Assembly (NCBI RefSeq): GCF_001984715.1
Contig: NZ_MSPR01000012.1
Location: forward strand, 1-64,000
Reading direction: 5' to 3'
DNA: 64,000 bases
DNA from: Streptococcus azizii
Lineage (GTDB): Bacteria; Bacillota; Bacilli; Lactobacillales; Streptococcaceae
Shown: positions 7,884 through 16,676 of the stretch, piece after piece
How the letters are laid out: each line of letters opens with the position of its first letter
Position numbering within the stretch: position 1 is the stretch's first letter
Made by a program: the position numbers and the translations under genes
Notes under the pieces: generated by a model
Databases searched by the model: none
What the model saw: the letters and a program-made list of their open reading frames with translations, nothing else
What the model was told of the DNA's origin: nothing

Positions 7884-9656
7884 GTGGAGACTTTTCAAAT
7901 TCGAGAAGAATTTTATCTAAATGATCAGCCTTTTAAGATTTTATCAGGGGCGATTCACTATTTCCGAGTGCATCCAGATGATTGGTACCATTCCTTGTAT
8001 AACCTAAAGGCTTTGGGGTTCAATACAGTTGAAACCTACGTACCTTGGAATTTGCATGAGCCTCAAAAAGGTGTCTTTACAACAGAAGGTATCTTAGATG
8101 TTGAACGCTTTTTGACGATTGCGCAGGAACTGGGGCTATATGCCATTGTTCGCCCATCTCCCTATATCTGTGCAGAATGGGAGTGGGGAGGACTGCCTGC
8201 TTGGTTATTGACAGAGCAGGTACGAGTGCGTTCAAGAGATGAAGCCTATCTGAGACATGTGGATGATTATTATGCTTTTCTCCTACCTAAGCTGGTCAAG
8301 CATCAGTTATCTCAAGGCGGCAACATCCTAATGTTCCAAGTAGAGAACGAATACGGTTCTTACGGGGAAGATAAGGAATACTTGCGAGCAGTTGCGTCCT
8401 TGATGAGGAAGTATGGAATCAGCTCTCCTCTCTTTACTTCAGATGGTTCTTGGCGAGCGACCTTGCGGGCTGGAACGCTGATTGATGAAGATATACTGGT
8501 GACAGCTAATTTCGGTTCAAATGCTAGGGGAAACTTTGAGCAATTACAGGCTTTCTTTGATGAGCATGACAAAAAATGGCCGCTCATGTGTATGGAATTT
8601 TGGGATGGCTGGTTCAATCGCTGGGGTGAGGAAGTTATTCGCAGAGATCCAGACGAACTGGCTCAAGCGACCATGGAAGCGATCGAACTTGGTAGTATCA
8701 ATCTCTATATGTTTCACGGTGGAACGAACTTTGGCTTTATGAATGGCTGTTCAGCACGTGGGCAGATTGATTTGCCACAGATTACTTCCTATGACTATGA
8801 CGCGATTCTAGATGAGGCAGGTAATCCAACCAAGAAGTTCTATGCTCTCCAAGCGTTAATGAAAGAGCATTATCCACAGCTTACCTATGCGGAACCTTTA
8901 GTTAAAGAGGCAAGGGCTTATCCAACGGTATCGCTAAATGATAAAGTGAGTTTATTTGCTACATTAAAGAATGTAAGCGATTGCCAAAGAGCCTTTTATC
9001 CAAAGTCCATGGAAGAGCTTGGTCAAGCTGTCGGTTATACCTGTTACCAGACACGGATCGAACGTGATAAGGAAGAAGAGGAACGCTTGCGCATTATTGA
9101 TGCTAGAGATCGCCTTCAGGTATTTTTAGACGGTCAAAAGATTGCGACCCAATATCAGGAAGAAATTGGAGAAGAAATAGCCTTTCGACAAGTTGATAAG
9201 GAAGCGGAACTGACAATCCTAGTAGAAAATATGGGGCGGGTGAACTACGGTCATAAATTAACGGCTCCTACCCAGTTAAAGGGAATCGGTCGAGGAGTCA
9301 TCGCAGACTTACATTTTATCGGTCAGTGGGACATGTATCCACTAGCACTCGATAACGTCCAAGATGTTGTATTCACAAATGAATGGGAAGAAGACCAACC
9401 GGCTTTTTATCGCTACCATGTAACGATTGAGCATTGCCAAGATACCTATCTAGATATGACAGGTTTTGGAAAAGGGGTCGTCTTTGTGAACCAAAAAAAT
9501 ATAGGTCGTTTCTGGGAACGAGGTCCACTTCTTTCTCTCTATATACCAAAAGGATACTTAAAGAAAGGAGAAAACGAGATTATCGTCTTTGAAACAGAAG
9601 GCAAGTATAGGGAGAACCTTCGTTTTTCACAGGAACACGTGTATAAAGATTTATAA
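7884..9656 (+). CDS. bgaC: Beta-galactosidase, glycoside hydrolase family 35 (BgaC-like)
   Basis: 590 residues. The GH35 catalytic barrel fills about 1-330: YVPWNLHEPQKG, CAEWEWGGLPAWLL, the acid/base motif VENEYGSYG (Glu near 156) and the nucleophile motif CMEFWDGWFNRWGE (Glu near 238). Beta-sandwich domains follow to the C terminus. There is no signal peptide or LPXTG anchor. BgaC enzymes favour Gal-beta-1,3-GlcNAc/GalNAc. It heads an operon with a mannose-family PTS, so it probably cleaves imported or surface-released disaccharides. The start is GTG behind AAGGAGGGG. Confidence 0.93.
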   Translation: METFQIREEFYLNDQPFKILSGAIHYFRVHPDDWYHSLYNLKALGFNTVETYVPWNLHEPQKGVFTTEGILDVERFLTIAQELGLYAIVRPSPYICAEWEWGGLPAWLLTEQVRVRSRDEAYLRHVDDYYAFLLPKLVKHQLSQGGNILMFQVENEYGSYGEDKEYLRAVASLMRKYGISSPLFTSDGSWRATLRAGTLIDEDILVTANFGSNARGNFEQLQAFFDEHDKKWPLMCMEFWDGWFNRWGEEVIRRDPDELAQATMEAIELGSINLYMFHGGTNFGFMNGCSARGQIDLPQITSYDYDAILDEAGNPTKKFYALQALMKEHYPQLTYAEPLVKEARAYPTVSLNDKVSLFATLKNVSDCQRAFYPKSMEELGQAVGYTCYQTRIERDKEEEERLRIIDARDRLQVFLDGQKIATQYQEEIGEEIAFRQVDKEAELTILVENMGRVNYGHKLTAPTQLKGIGRGVIADLHFIGQWDMYPLALDNVQDVVFTNEWEEDQPAFYRYHVTIEHCQDTYLDMTGFGKGVVFVNQKNIGRFWERGPLLSLYIPKGYLKKGENEIIVFETEGKYRENLRFSQEHVYKDL

Positions 9657-9679
9657 GTAAATAAAAAAAGGAGACTACT

Positions 9680-10165
9680 ATGGCAATTATAGGAGTACGT
9701 ATTGATGGACGTTTGATCCATGGGCAGGTGGCCAATCTTTGGACCACAAAATTGAATATTTCACGGATTATGGTTGTAGATAACGATGTCGTGAACAATG
9801 ATATTGAAAAGTCAGGCTTGAAATTAGCGTGTCCGCCGGGAGTAAAGCTATCCGTTTTGTCAGTGGATAAAGCAGCAGCTAATATCCTGGCAGGAAAGTA
9901 TGATTCCCAACGTCTACTCATCGTAGCAAAACGCCCAGAGCCAATTTTAGGCTTGGTAGAGCAGGGTGTGGAATTAGCAGAATTGAATATCGGGAATATG
10001 TCCCAGTCACCTGAAACTCGCTCTGTAACCCGTTCTGTGAATGTGGTGGATGAAGATATAAGAGTTTTTGATGAATTGCATGCCAAAGGCGTAAAACTGA
10101 TTCATCAAATGGTACCAGGCGATACTGCAAAAGACTTCTTACCATTACTGGATAAGGTAAGATAA
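9680..10165 (+). CDS. PTS system mannose/sorbose-family IIB component
   Basis: 161 residues matching the sorbose-type IIB domain from MAIIGVRIDGRLIHGQV onward. His14 in RLIHGQ is the expected phosphorylation site. It takes the phosphate from IIA and passes it to the sugar in the IIC/IID channel. It follows bgaC by 23 bases with AAAAGGAGAC upstream. Its position matches the IIB gene of the pneumococcal bgaC locus. Confidence 0.92.
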   Translation: MAIIGVRIDGRLIHGQVANLWTTKLNISRIMVVDNDVVNNDIEKSGLKLACPPGVKLSVLSVDKAAANILAGKYDSQRLLIVAKRPEPILGLVEQGVELAELNIGNMSQSPETRSVTRSVNVVDEDIRVFDELHAKGVKLIHQMVPGDTAKDFLPLLDKVR

Positions 10166-10246
10166 ACATCATTTGGTTATCCTTGTCTATCACTCATTGA
10201 GAGGGAGACATGAAACAATTAGAAAAAATTTTTAGGAGGTTACATC

Positions 10247-11152
10247 ATGATTCAATGGTGGCAAATTCTTTTACTTACCTTGTACTCAGCTTATCAAATC
10301 TGTGATGAGTTGACCATCGTATCTTCTGCGGGTTCCCCTATCTTTGCGGGATTCATCACAGGTCTAGTGATGGGCGATTTGAAAACAGGTCTCTTGATTG
10401 GCTCAGCCTTGCAATTAGTGGTGCTTGGTGTCGGTACATTTGGAGGAGCTTCTCGTATCGACGCAACATCTGGTGCGGTTTTGGCAACAGCATTCTCTGT
10501 AGCCAAAGGAATTGATCCAGAAATTGCGATTTCAACTATCGGTGTACCAGTAGCAGGACTCCTTGTCTACACAGATATTCTTGGTCGTTTCACAACCACT
10601 TACTTTGCTCACCGTGTGGATGCAGCAATCGAGCGCTTCGACTACAAAGGGATTGAGCGCAACTACCTTCTAGGTGCGATTCCATGGGCTGCCTCTCGTG
10701 CGTTACCTGTCTTTCTTGCCCTTGTCTTTGGTGGTGGTCTAGTTGAGGCCTTGGTGACGACTATTGAATTACCACAGTACAAATGGATTGCGGCAGGTCT
10801 AACTCTTGCAGCACGTATGCTTCCAGGTCTTGGATTTGCAATCTTACTTCATTACCTTCCACTTAAACGCAACCTTCACTATCTTGCAGCAGGTTTTGGT
10901 ATCACAGCGATGCTGACAGTTCTTTACGGCAATGTTTCAGCACTAGGTGGAGCTGTTGCGGGTATCGTTGGTACTCTTCCAGAGGATGCAGGTATTGCCT
11001 TTGTAAACAACTTCAAAGGTTTGTCTATGATTGGTATTGCCATTATCGGTATCTTACTGGCGGTGCTTCATTACAACAACGCTCGTCGTACAGTTGTAGC
11101 ACCAGTGGAATCAAATGTAGAAAGTGGGGAAATTGAAGATGACGAAATCTAA
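10247..11152 (+). CDS. PTS system mannose/sorbose-family IIC component
   Basis: 301 residues, highly hydrophobic with about eight or nine membrane segments, beginning MIQWWQILLLTLYSAYQICDELTI. Repeated GxxxGxxxG-type stretches such as SPIFAGFITGLVMGDLKTGLLIGSALQLVVLGVG are typical of EII-Sor IIC. It forms the sugar channel with IID. AGGAGGTTACATC precedes the start. The last residues overlap the IID gene by 14 bases, which indicates coupled translation. Confidence 0.92.
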   Translation: MIQWWQILLLTLYSAYQICDELTIVSSAGSPIFAGFITGLVMGDLKTGLLIGSALQLVVLGVGTFGGASRIDATSGAVLATAFSVAKGIDPEIAISTIGVPVAGLLVYTDILGRFTTTYFAHRVDAAIERFDYKGIERNYLLGAIPWAASRALPVFLALVFGGGLVEALVTTIELPQYKWIAAGLTLAARMLPGLGFAILLHYLPLKRNLHYLAAGFGITAMLTVLYGNVSALGGAVAGIVGTLPEDAGIAFVNNFKGLSMIGIAIIGILLAVLHYNNARRTVVAPVESNVESGEIEDDEI

Positions 11153-11966
11153 TTATAAACTAACAAAAGAAGATTTTAATCAAATCAACAAACGTAGCTT
11201 ATTTACCTTCCAATTAGGTTGGAACTATGAGCGGATGCAGGCTTCTGGCTATCTCTACATGATTCTCCCACAACTTCGTAAGATGTATGGAGACGGTACT
11301 CCAGAATTGAAAGAAATGATGAAGTTGCATACACAATTCTTCAATACTTCACCGTTCTTCCATACAATTATCACAGGATTTGACCTTGCCTTGGAAGAAA
11401 AAGAAGGGATTGCAGCTCGAGAAGCGGTTAGTGGAATCAAGACAGGTCTCATGGGACCATTTGCTCCACTTGGGGACTCTATCTTTGGTTCACTCGTTCC
11501 GGCCATTATGGGAACTATTGCGGCTTCTATGGCTGCGGGTGGAAATCTTGCTGGTATCGTTGGGATTGCCCTCTGGGTAGCTGTAGCCTTTCTTTACGAT
11601 GTGTTCCGTTGGAAACAATTAGAGTTTGCTTATAGAGAAGGTGTGAAGCTAGTAACCACTATGCGTGATACCTTAAATGCCCTTGTAGATGCGGCTTCTG
11701 TTCTCGGGGTATTCATGATGGGTGCCTTGATTGCAACAATGATAAATGTTGAGATTTCTTGGTTACCAAAACTTGGTGAAAAGGAAATCAATCTTCAAGA
11801 CTTGTTAAATACCATTTTCCCTCGTCTATTGCCAGCCTTGATTACAGGTGCTATCTTCTGGTTGCTAGGACGTAAAGGTATGACATCTACAAAAGCAATC
11901 GGAATTATCATCGTAGTAGCACTTGCCCTATCAGCTCTTGGCCATTTCGCATTTGGCATGATGTAA
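11139..11966 (+). CDS. PTS system mannose/sorbose-family IID component
   Basis: 275 residues with the IID features: an N-terminal soluble part (KRSLFTFQLGWNYERMQASGYLYMILPQL), the conserved FFNTSPFFHTIITGFDLALEE and IKTGLMGPFAPLGDSIFGSL, and C-terminal membrane segments. Start 11139 (MTKSNYKLTKED) is preferred; it overlaps the IIC stop. IID works with IIC as the permease. Confidence 0.92.
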   Translation: MTKSNYKLTKEDFNQINKRSLFTFQLGWNYERMQASGYLYMILPQLRKMYGDGTPELKEMMKLHTQFFNTSPFFHTIITGFDLALEEKEGIAAREAVSGIKTGLMGPFAPLGDSIFGSLVPAIMGTIAASMAAGGNLAGIVGIALWVAVAFLYDVFRWKQLEFAYREGVKLVTTMRDTLNALVDAASVLGVFMMGALIATMINVEISWLPKLGEKEINLQDLLNTIFPRLLPALITGAIFWLLGRKGMTSTKAIGIIIVVALALSALGHFAFGMM

Positions 11967-11976
11967 GGTAGTATTT

Positions 11977-12381
11977 ATGAGTAAACATTTAGTATTAGTC
12001 AGTCACGGACAGTTCTGTGAAGGTTTGAAACAAAGTACAGAGATGATTATGGGTCCACAAGACAATATTCATACGGTTTCCTTGCTTCCAGCAGAAGGTC
12101 CAGAAGAGTTTCAAGCAAAATTTTTGGAGACAATTCAAGGGTTAGATGATTTTGTGGTCTTTGCAGACTTGCTCGGTGGAACCCCTTGTAACGTGGTTAG
12201 TAAGCTGATTTTAACAGGTCGTGCGATTGATCTCTACGCAGGAATGAACATGCCAATGGTCATTCGTTTCATCAACGATGCCCTTCTTGGAACAACATCA
12301 CGCTATGATGAAAGCACATCAGATTATGTCCAGTATGTGAATGATGTACTGGCAGCTATGTCTGATGACGAAGATGAATAG
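11977..12381 (+). CDS. PTS system mannose-family IIA component
   Basis: 134 residues. His10 in LVLVSHGQF is the phosphate-accepting residue, and FADLLGGTPCNVV is the second conserved stretch of the EIIA-Man family. It is the last PTS gene of the operon and is followed by a terminator. In the pneumococcal locus agaS sits between this gene and the epimerase; it is absent here. Confidence 0.92.
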   Translation: MSKHLVLVSHGQFCEGLKQSTEMIMGPQDNIHTVSLLPAEGPEEFQAKFLETIQGLDDFVVFADLLGGTPCNVVSKLILTGRAIDLYAGMNMPMVIRFINDALLGTTSRYDESTSDYVQYVNDVLAAMSDDEDE

Positions 12382-12395
12382 GCTTTAAGTATCCT

Positions 12396-12427
12396 CAAGA
12401 GTTGGCAGCAATGCCGACTCTTGTTTG
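12396..12427 (+). terminator. Terminator of the bgaC-PTS operon
   Basis: CAAGAGTTGGCA and TGCCGACTCTTG form a 12-bp stem (one G-T pair) around GCAA, followed by TTTG. It ends the PTS transcript before the epimerase gene. Confidence 0.8.
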
Positions 12428-12468
12428 TTGAATAGGAAGTGTTTCAACTATCGTATGGTGGAGCATGG

Positions 12469-12477
12469 TGTTATAAT
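12469..12477 (+). promoter_or_regulatory. Extended -10 promoter of the epimerase gene
   Basis: TGTTATAAT is a TGnTATAAT extended -10, 33 bases before the start. No good -35 is present. With the terminator in front, the epimerase gene is probably transcribed on its own. Confidence 0.55.
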
Positions 12478-12510
12478 GAAGATAAAATAGTCAGATAGAG
12501 AGGAGAAATC

Positions 12511-13515
12511 ATGATAGAAATCTATCCATTTGGAAGTGCACACTCAAAAAAATACCGGCTCGTCAACAGAGCTGGGATGCAGGTAACGTTGACCAATTTT
12601 GGTGCAAGAATTATCGAAATTTTGGTGCCTGTGGAGGAAGGGGGAGGACTGCGCAATCTGACCATGTCAGCCTCTTCAGATGTAGCGTATTTAGCAAGGG
12701 ACGCTTACCCAGGTGCGACCATTGTACCAGTAGCAGGACGTATCTCAGGCGCACAGGCTAGTATCAAGGGGCAGGAATATTCTTTTACTGAAAACGAGCC
12801 GGGCCGTACCCTGCACGGTGGGATAGATACGGCTAACGAACAGTATTGGGAGACAGAAGTAGACGAGGTAGCGAATGCTATTTACTTTACCATTGAGTTA
12901 GCAGATGGTTTCAATGGATTTCCAGGGCCTGTACGTGTAAGGGCTTGCTATCGCTTGACAGAGGACAATGTACTAGAGATTTCCTATACCGCCCAATCAG
13001 ATAAGGATACGCTCTTTAACCCCACAAATCATATCTATTTTAACCTGACAGGTGATGTTCATAAGGACGTAGCAGACCACCGGGTGCGAATTGCTGCGCA
13101 AGCCTATGCGCCACTTGGTGAGGACAATCTTCCGCTTGGTAGCTTGGTTCCAGTGGAGGGAACTCCTTTTGATTTTCGGAGAGGAGAAACCTTTGCCCAA
13201 GGCTTTACCTTGGAGCATCCACAGAATCATTTGGTGAAAGGGTATGATCATCCTTGGGTCTTAGATAAGGTGGAAGAACCAATAGAAGTCATCAGTCCAG
13301 ATCAAAAAGTTCGGTTGACAGTGGAGACCAATCAACCAGCGGTAGTGATCTATACCTACAATTTTCCAAGTGAGGGTATGGCAGCCTTTCATGGAGCCTT
13401 TAGTTTGGAATGTCAGGGCTTACCAAATGCTTGCAATACAGAGGGCTTTGGGTCGATTCTATTGGAAAAAGATCAATTATTTGAACATCAGACACGCTAC
13501 CGTTTTGAATGGTAA
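12511..13515 (+). CDS. galM: Aldose 1-epimerase (GalM family)
   Basis: 334 residues of the GalM/mutarotase beta-sandwich. Recognisable parts are LTNFGARIIEILVPV, PGATIVPVAGRISGAQ, the substrate His in RTLHGG, FNPTNHIYFNLTG with the second His, and a late FSLECQGLPNA containing the catalytic Glu. It interconverts alpha and beta anomers of galactose released by BgaC. AGAGAGGAG precedes the ATG. It has its own promoter behind the PTS terminator. Members of this family can also act on other hexoses. Confidence 0.88.
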   Translation: MIEIYPFGSAHSKKYRLVNRAGMQVTLTNFGARIIEILVPVEEGGGLRNLTMSASSDVAYLARDAYPGATIVPVAGRISGAQASIKGQEYSFTENEPGRTLHGGIDTANEQYWETEVDEVANAIYFTIELADGFNGFPGPVRVRACYRLTEDNVLEISYTAQSDKDTLFNPTNHIYFNLTGDVHKDVADHRVRIAAQAYAPLGEDNLPLGSLVPVEGTPFDFRRGETFAQGFTLEHPQNHLVKGYDHPWVLDKVEEPIEVISPDQKVRLTVETNQPAVVIYTYNFPSEGMAAFHGAFSLECQGLPNACNTEGFGSILLEKDQLFEHQTRYRFEW

Positions 13516-13581
13516 TTCTCTTTAAGCCCGCTCAAGGGCTACCTCGCCATATTTCACGATAGTCACTTGCTCGCATTCTCC

Positions 13582-13650
13582 CTTCAATAGCTCCATAGGA
13601 CTATTGAAGTAACCTGCTGCTAGCTTCAAAGGTATGGTATACCTTTGAAG
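13582..13650. repeat. Two adjacent perfect hairpins downstream of the epimerase gene
   Basis: CTTCAATAG/CTATTGAAG (13582-13609) and CTTCAAAGGTAT/ATACCTTTGAAG (13624-13650, 3-base loop) stand side by side in a gap of about 1 kb without a credible gene. They look like cassettes of the hairpin family found in other gaps of this window. Neither has a clear T-run. Confidence 0.6.
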
Positions 13651-13665
13651 GCGAGAAATAGAAGG

Positions 13666-13958
13666 TTGCCTTGGCAAACTCAGGTTGTAGACAAAGTATC
13701 TCTGAGAAAATTTGTCAATGTCACCATCGAAGGATAGTATCAGTGCTCTTAGCTCTTCGTGAAAAGGCGAGCGAAGCGAGCCCATAACGGCTACTTTACG
13801 CCGTAGTTCGGAGATTTTGAGACTCAGGCTCAAAATCTAGGCATGAAATCCCGTAGGGAGTTGCTGCCGTCCGTGCTACCTAAGTAAAGTAGCATAATAA
13901 AATAATCGTTTTGAAGAAAATAGACGTTTTCTTCAGTCTAAGTTTGCCTTGGCAAACT
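13666..13958 (+). repeat. Terminator-associated repeat element, copy 1
   Basis: The core at 13681-13937 (257 bp) runs from CAGGTTGTAGAC to TTTTCTTCAGT. It is flanked on both sides by the same 15-base palindromic sequence TTGCCTTGGCAAACT (13666-13680 and 13944-13958). Inside is an inverted repeat AGATTTTGAG/CTCAAAATCT and the block GTAGGGAGTTGCTGCCGTCC. A near-identical core is at 15441 and a reversed one at 55398. No coding capacity is evident. Confidence 0.75.
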
Positions 13959-13980
13959 CTCAGTAACCTTTAAGATATAA

Positions 13981-14281
13981 GCTGAAAACCTCCAATGGAG
14001 GTTTTCAGCCTGCTCCCTTGAAATAGGCTGGAATGATTGAGAAAAGTCTTACGAAATTGAACACGCCCTAAACTCTGTGTGAAAAAGATAGGCAGCTGTT
14101 TCGGCTTTAGCCGATTACAGCTGAGAATCCCTTTAGGGATAAATACTCCTAGAAACTCCAGTTTCTTCGTCGTATTTCCTATTTTCACTTTGAGTTTTTT
14201 ACGGGCTTTGTATCTTTTCTTATTTCCAACTGGAGTCTGTCCCAGCCTCCTAGTCTACAGTTGATTTTTATGGAGTATTAT
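13981..14281 (-). repeat. Hairpin-cassette unit with a BOX-like end
   Basis: It starts with a 13-bp hairpin, GCTGAAAACCTCC/GGAGGTTTTCAGC (13981-14009). Then, in reverse orientation, comes a unit of the family seen at 45.7 and 55.7 kb: the block GAACACGCCCTAAACTCTGT, a nested hairpin cassette (CAGCTGTTTCGGCTTTAGCC...), a second cassette (AGAAACTCCAGTTTCT), and the block TTTTTTACGGGCTTTGTATC. It ends with a BOX-like right end (AGTTGATTTTTATGGAGTAT). No gene is evident up to 14539. Confidence 0.65.
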
Positions 14282-14539
14282 TTCTACTGTGAGGTGTTAA
14301 GAATCTTTGGATTCTGTGGAAAGGATAGAGACTAGCCTAATACTACACTTAGATTGAAGAAAGGACTGTTTCCGTTTTTTCTTCAATCTTTTTTACATCA
14401 AAGCGCCTATTTTCTCTCCCTTTTCCACTTAAATTGTGCTATAATGAGGAAAATGTATACAGGCGAAAGCATGGGGTCAACAGTTCTTTCAGAATCCATA
14501 CGGGGTGTTTGATACAGATGTGTAGAGGGGGAGTGACGA

Positions 14540-14794
14540 GTGACGTACGAACAGGAATTTTTAAAAGAATTTGAGGCCTGGATCAATACCCAGGTGATGG
14601 TCAATGAAATGGCCATGGAAGAGAGCCGGCGTGTCTTGGAAGAAGACAAGGATGAGCGAGCAGCAGATGCCTATATTCGCTACGAAAGTAAGGTGGATGC
14701 CTATCGGTTTATTCAAGGAAAATTTGCCAATTATGCTGCTGGTAAGGGATTTCATGACCTACCAGAAGAATTATTTGGTCAGAGGCACTATTGA
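14540..14794 (+). CDS. DUF1912 family protein
   Basis: 84 residues, acidic and predicted helical, starting MTYEQEFLKEFEAWINTQVMVNEMAMEESRRVLEEDKDERAADAYIRYESKVDAYRF. It resembles a small family confined to streptococci (DUF1912) with no known function. The start is GTG, behind GAGGGGGAG. It appears to stand alone, with repeats on the left and a basic small protein on the right. Confidence 0.75.
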   Translation: MTYEQEFLKEFEAWINTQVMVNEMAMEESRRVLEEDKDERAADAYIRYESKVDAYRFIQGKFANYAAGKGFHDLPEELFGQRHY

Positions 14795-14927
14795 TAAGTC
14801 TATGAACACCTCTTCAAACGATACTAGCGTCACCTTGTATAGTCACCGGTTCGCTTTACCGCCTCCTCTTGGTTTTCATAGAGGATAGAAGGATAATAAA
14901 GGATAAGAAGTATAGGAGATTAGAAAA

Positions 14928-15296
14928 ATGGCAAAGAAAAAAGGAAGCCGCAAAAAAGCATTGAAACGTGAATTAGCAAAATTGAAAAAGGCAGGGCGTG
15001 AGCGTCTAGGACAAGTTGTTGATACTGCAGAAATTGTCGTGGATAAGGCAGTGGAGCAAGTAAAGGAAGTAGTAGCAGATCTTAAAGGTCAGTCACCCGC
15101 GAGCCTAGTAGACTTTCAGGCTCTGCCAGAGTTAGAAGGTATCCCAGCTAGTCGTCTGGAAATCTTTTATCAAGCAGGGGTTAAGAGTGTGGCCGACTTT
15201 GCAACATGGACAGAAAAAGATTTACTTGCCTTGAAAGGAATCGGTGCAGCCACGATTCAGCAACTGAAAGAAAAAGGGATTACCTTGAAGGATTGA
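14928..15296 (+). CDS. Small basic protein with C-terminal helix-hairpin-helix domain
   Basis: 122 residues. The N-terminal 25 residues are very basic (MAKKKGSRKKALKRELAKLKKAGRE is split here by its lysines), followed by a helical stretch of about 30 residues. The C-terminal part (about 60-122) is a helix-hairpin-helix fold with DLLALKGIGAATIQQLKEKGI, a non-specific DNA- or protein-binding motif. The same N- and C-terminal features recur in the 410-residue protein at 22609. TAGGAGA precedes the ATG. No partner is visible nearby, so the role is unknown; nucleic-acid binding is inferred. Confidence 0.7.
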   Translation: MAKKKGSRKKALKRELAKLKKAGRERLGQVVDTAEIVVDKAVEQVKEVVADLKGQSPASLVDFQALPELEGIPASRLEIFYQAGVKSVADFATWTEKDLLALKGIGAATIQQLKEKGITLKD

Positions 15297-15413
15297 GCAT
15301 GGTCTGAAGTGGGGATGGACTCGGTACAGGGCTAAACTTACCGTCAATCATGCGAGAAAGGAAGCTACTTGCAGACGTTTGATAGTCTACGGTGAATTTT
15401 TATTGATAAATCC

Positions 15414-15756
15414 CTAAAGTGAGGAGTAGTATCCTCGCTTCAGGTTGTAGACAAAGTATCTCTGAGAAAATTTGTCAATGTCAATATCGAAGGATAGTAT
15501 CAGTGCTCTTATCTCTTTGTGAAAAGGCGAGCGAAGCGAGCGCATAACCGCTACTTTACGCCGTAGCAAAAAACACCAGAAACATAACGTTTCTGGTGTT
15601 CGGAGATTTTGAGACTCAGGCTCAAAATCTAGGCATGAAATCCCGTAGGGAGTTGCTGCCGTCCGTGCTACCTAAGTAAAGTATCATAATAAAATAATCG
15701 TTTTGAAGAAAATAAACTTTTTCTTCAGTCTAAAGTGAGGAGTAGTATCCTCGCTT
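15414..15756 (+). repeat. Terminator-associated repeat element, copy 2, with 27-bp terminal duplication
   Basis: The core at 15441-15729 is nearly identical to the copy at 13681. It carries one extra 32-33 base hairpin (ACACCAGAAAC...GTTTCTGGTGT). The core is bounded by a perfect 27-base direct repeat (15414-15440 and 15730-15756). That repeat is itself a terminator-like hairpin, AAAGTGAGGA/TCCTCGCTT, and the right copy runs into TTTTTCTTTTT. A BOX-like right end lies just to the left (15389-15412). The gap 15297-15777 holds no other feature. Confidence 0.8.
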
Positions 15757-15777
15757 TTTCTTTTTCAAATCAATCAA

Positions 15778-15805
15778 TTGATTTATCCCCATATTCTGCT
15801 AAAAT
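15778..15805 (+). promoter_or_regulatory. Promoter of the lipoylation/ADP-ribosylation operon
   Basis: TTGATT (15778-15783), a 16-base spacer and TAAAAT (15800-15805), preceded by TGC to give an extended -10. It lies 27 bases before the likely start of the first gene. Confidence 0.65.
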
Positions 15806-15832
15806 AGAATTATATATGTGAAAGGGGTATCA

Positions 15833-16675
15833 TTGCACTTGTTACAATCATTAGCAGACTTTTCACATACCATCTACCAGTCGTCAGATGGTATGATGGA
15901 TAGTAGCTTAGATGAGCTGCTCTTAGCAGATGTTTTTTTAAAAGAAGTGAATCGCCATCCTGAACAGATTATCTGGCATATTTGGCCCCTAGAAAAAACG
16001 GTCATTCTGGGGATGGCAGACTGTCGTCTGCCTCATCTTGCCCAAGGTTTAGAAGGGATTCAAAAGCAAGGGTATCAGCCCCTTGTTCGTTCAATCGGTG
16101 GTTTAGCCGTTGTAGCAGATGCAGGGGTTGTCAATCTTTCATTGATTATCCCGAATAGGTTGGGGGAGGAAAGGCTAGACCTGGGACAGGCCTACCAGCT
16201 GATGGTCGCTTGTATCAAGGAGATTTTCTCTTTAGCGGGTTACAGTTATGAGGTTGAAGTGGGTGAGATTCGTGATTCCTATTGTCCGGGAGCCTATGAT
16301 TTGAGTATCAAAGGAAAGAAATTCGCAGGATTGGCTCAACGGCGCATTCAGTCTGGGATTGCGATTTCAGCCTACCTCAGTATCTCAGGGTCTCAACAAG
16401 AGCGAGGCGAATTGATTCGCGACTTTTACCAAGCGAGCCTAGGAGAGCTACCAGAATTGTCCTATCCCCAGGTCAATCCAGCTTCTATGGGAACCCTGTC
16501 GGATTTGCTCGGGCAACCTGTCCAGACAGGAGCGGTCCTAAAAGGTCTGACTAGGCTTGTGAATCGCTTGGGACATAGACCGCTCTCTTATACCCTTAGT
16601 CTGGAAAACCTGGCAGATCTAGCCAAGGGAAAAAAAGAAGCTCTGGCGCGTCAACAGAAAGTAGGATTAGGCTGA
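15833..16675 (+). CDS. lipL: LipL-like octanoyl/lipoyl transferase (BPL/LPL catalytic domain)
   Basis: 280 residues with a biotin/lipoate ligase-type domain. The conserved RSIGGLAVV, the motif RDSYCPGAYDLSIKGKKFAGLAQRR and Cys151 align with B. subtilis LipL, whose catalytic cysteine is at the same place. LipL moves octanoyl or lipoyl groups between protein carriers. Here it heads the GcvH-L operon, so it may act on that carrier. TTG at 15833 is chosen because AAAGGGG lies five bases upstream; a GTG at 15818 lacks such a site. The next gene starts one base after the stop. Confidence 0.8.
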   Translation: MHLLQSLADFSHTIYQSSDGMMDSSLDELLLADVFLKEVNRHPEQIIWHIWPLEKTVILGMADCRLPHLAQGLEGIQKQGYQPLVRSIGGLAVVADAGVVNLSLIIPNRLGEERLDLGQAYQLMVACIKEIFSLAGYSYEVEVGEIRDSYCPGAYDLSIKGKKFAGLAQRRIQSGIAISAYLSISGSQQERGELIRDFYQASLGELPELSYPQVNPASMGTLSDLLGQPVQTGAVLKGLTRLVNRLGHRPLSYTLSLENLADLAKGKKEALARQQKVGLG

Positions 16676-16676
16676 T

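Noticed and set aside
13522..13833. A 103-codon frame on the minus strand downstream of the epimerase gene
   Set aside because: It runs through palindromic hairpins and into the repeat element core, which recurs at 15.5 and 55.5 kb in different contexts. It is a by-product of repeat sequence.
15441..15729. An insertion sequence with a transposase
   Set aside because: The element is under 300 bp, carries no open frame and has no obvious terminal inverted repeats. At most it is a non-autonomous element.
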